Positions 5,497-5,653 of a stretch of 5,653 nt of DNA are shown here, piece after piece; position 1 is the first letter of the stretch; every line of letters starts with the position of its first letter. The stretch comes from an uncultured Clostridia bacterium (GTDB lineage Bacteria; Bacillota; Clostridia; Oscillospirales; CAG-272). Under the pieces are notes generated by a model. That model was not told where the DNA came from. It saw only the letters and a program-made list of their open reading frames with translations, and did no database searches. A program made the position numbers and the translations under genes. The stretch lies in assembly GCA_945485605.1 (NCBI GenBank), contig CALYSG010000108.1:1-5653 (forward strand). Direction: 5' to 3'.

Positions 5497-5653
5497 GCGG
5501 GCAGGCAGTGGCAGGCAGTGCCTGCAGCCGATCCTCGCGGTTTACTCACCGAAAGGTGAAGTCCTCACCCGGAGATAATGTCGGCAGGAAGGTAGGAAGA
5601 CGACCACCCTTCGCCTTTTTGAAAGTTTTCGCCCGCCTTTTTCAAAAGGCGGC
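5497..5653 (-). repeat. structured intergenic repeat, copy 3 (inverted)
   Basis: Reverse-complement copy of the left-hand repeat, clearly alignable to copy 2 along its length. Plus-strand landmarks: GGCAGGCAGT twice in tandem (5500-5519); hairpin GCAGGC-AGT-GCCTGC (5511-5525); CTCGCGGTTTACTCACC; a perfect TCACC-GAAA-GGTGA hairpin (5546-5559); CCTCACCCGGAG (5563-5574); GACGACCACCC; and a 9-bp hairpin CCGCCTTTT / AAAAGGCGG with a TC loop (5633-5652). It starts 22 nt after the last ABC gene and reaches the window edge, so further tandem copies may follow. The 5475-5496 gap shows no gene and no clear terminator. Confidence 0.8.

Noticed and set aside
1..5653. Composite transposon
   Set aside because: No transposase, resolvase or integrase is encoded, and target duplications cannot be checked because the right repeat reaches the window edge.

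Overview
The window is a small membrane-transport locus from what looks like a Gram-positive, Clostridia-type Firmicute. The base composition is moderately GC-rich by eye, yet Ile ATA and Arg AGG codons are frequent. Shine-Dalgarno sites are strong, both promoters match the sigma-A consensus exactly, and the MarR plus paired ABC exporter layout is common in that class. The taxon is inference; no rRNA or marker gene is present.

Layout. Positions 1-329 hold no gene. They carry an edge hairpin (10-28) and two tandem copies, about 143-154 bp each, of a structured intergenic repeat. A minus-strand EamA/DMT-family permease (330-1205) ends exactly at the border of this repeat. The 237-bp divergent region 1206-1442 contains two back-to-back promoters: one for the permease with an inverted repeat across its -10 box, and one for the plus-strand operon with a tandem GTTG-N6-CAAC operator just downstream of its -10 box. 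The plus-strand operon is a MarR-family regulator (1443-1886), a first ABC exporter half (1883-3604, ATGA overlap with marR) and a second ABC exporter half (3618-5474). A third copy of the repeat, inverted relative to the left pair, lies at 5497-5653 and probably runs past the window edge.

How it works together. The MarR protein most likely represses its own operon by binding the operator at the transcription start. A ligand, probably a toxic or antibiotic-like compound that the pump exports, would release it. The two ABC proteins have complementary defects: the first has Asp for the catalytic Glu and Gln for the switch His, and the second has an ISKGQ signature. This predicts an asymmetric heterodimeric exporter of the BmrCD / LmrCD / TM287-288 type with one degenerate and one active ATP site. 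The substrate cannot be read from sequence.

The least explained element is the repeat. All three copies sit just beyond the 3' ends of the outer genes, in the same orientation relative to those genes. They share hairpins that are retained despite base changes, including a pairing segment flanked by two alternative partners. The genes themselves are of familiar kinds.
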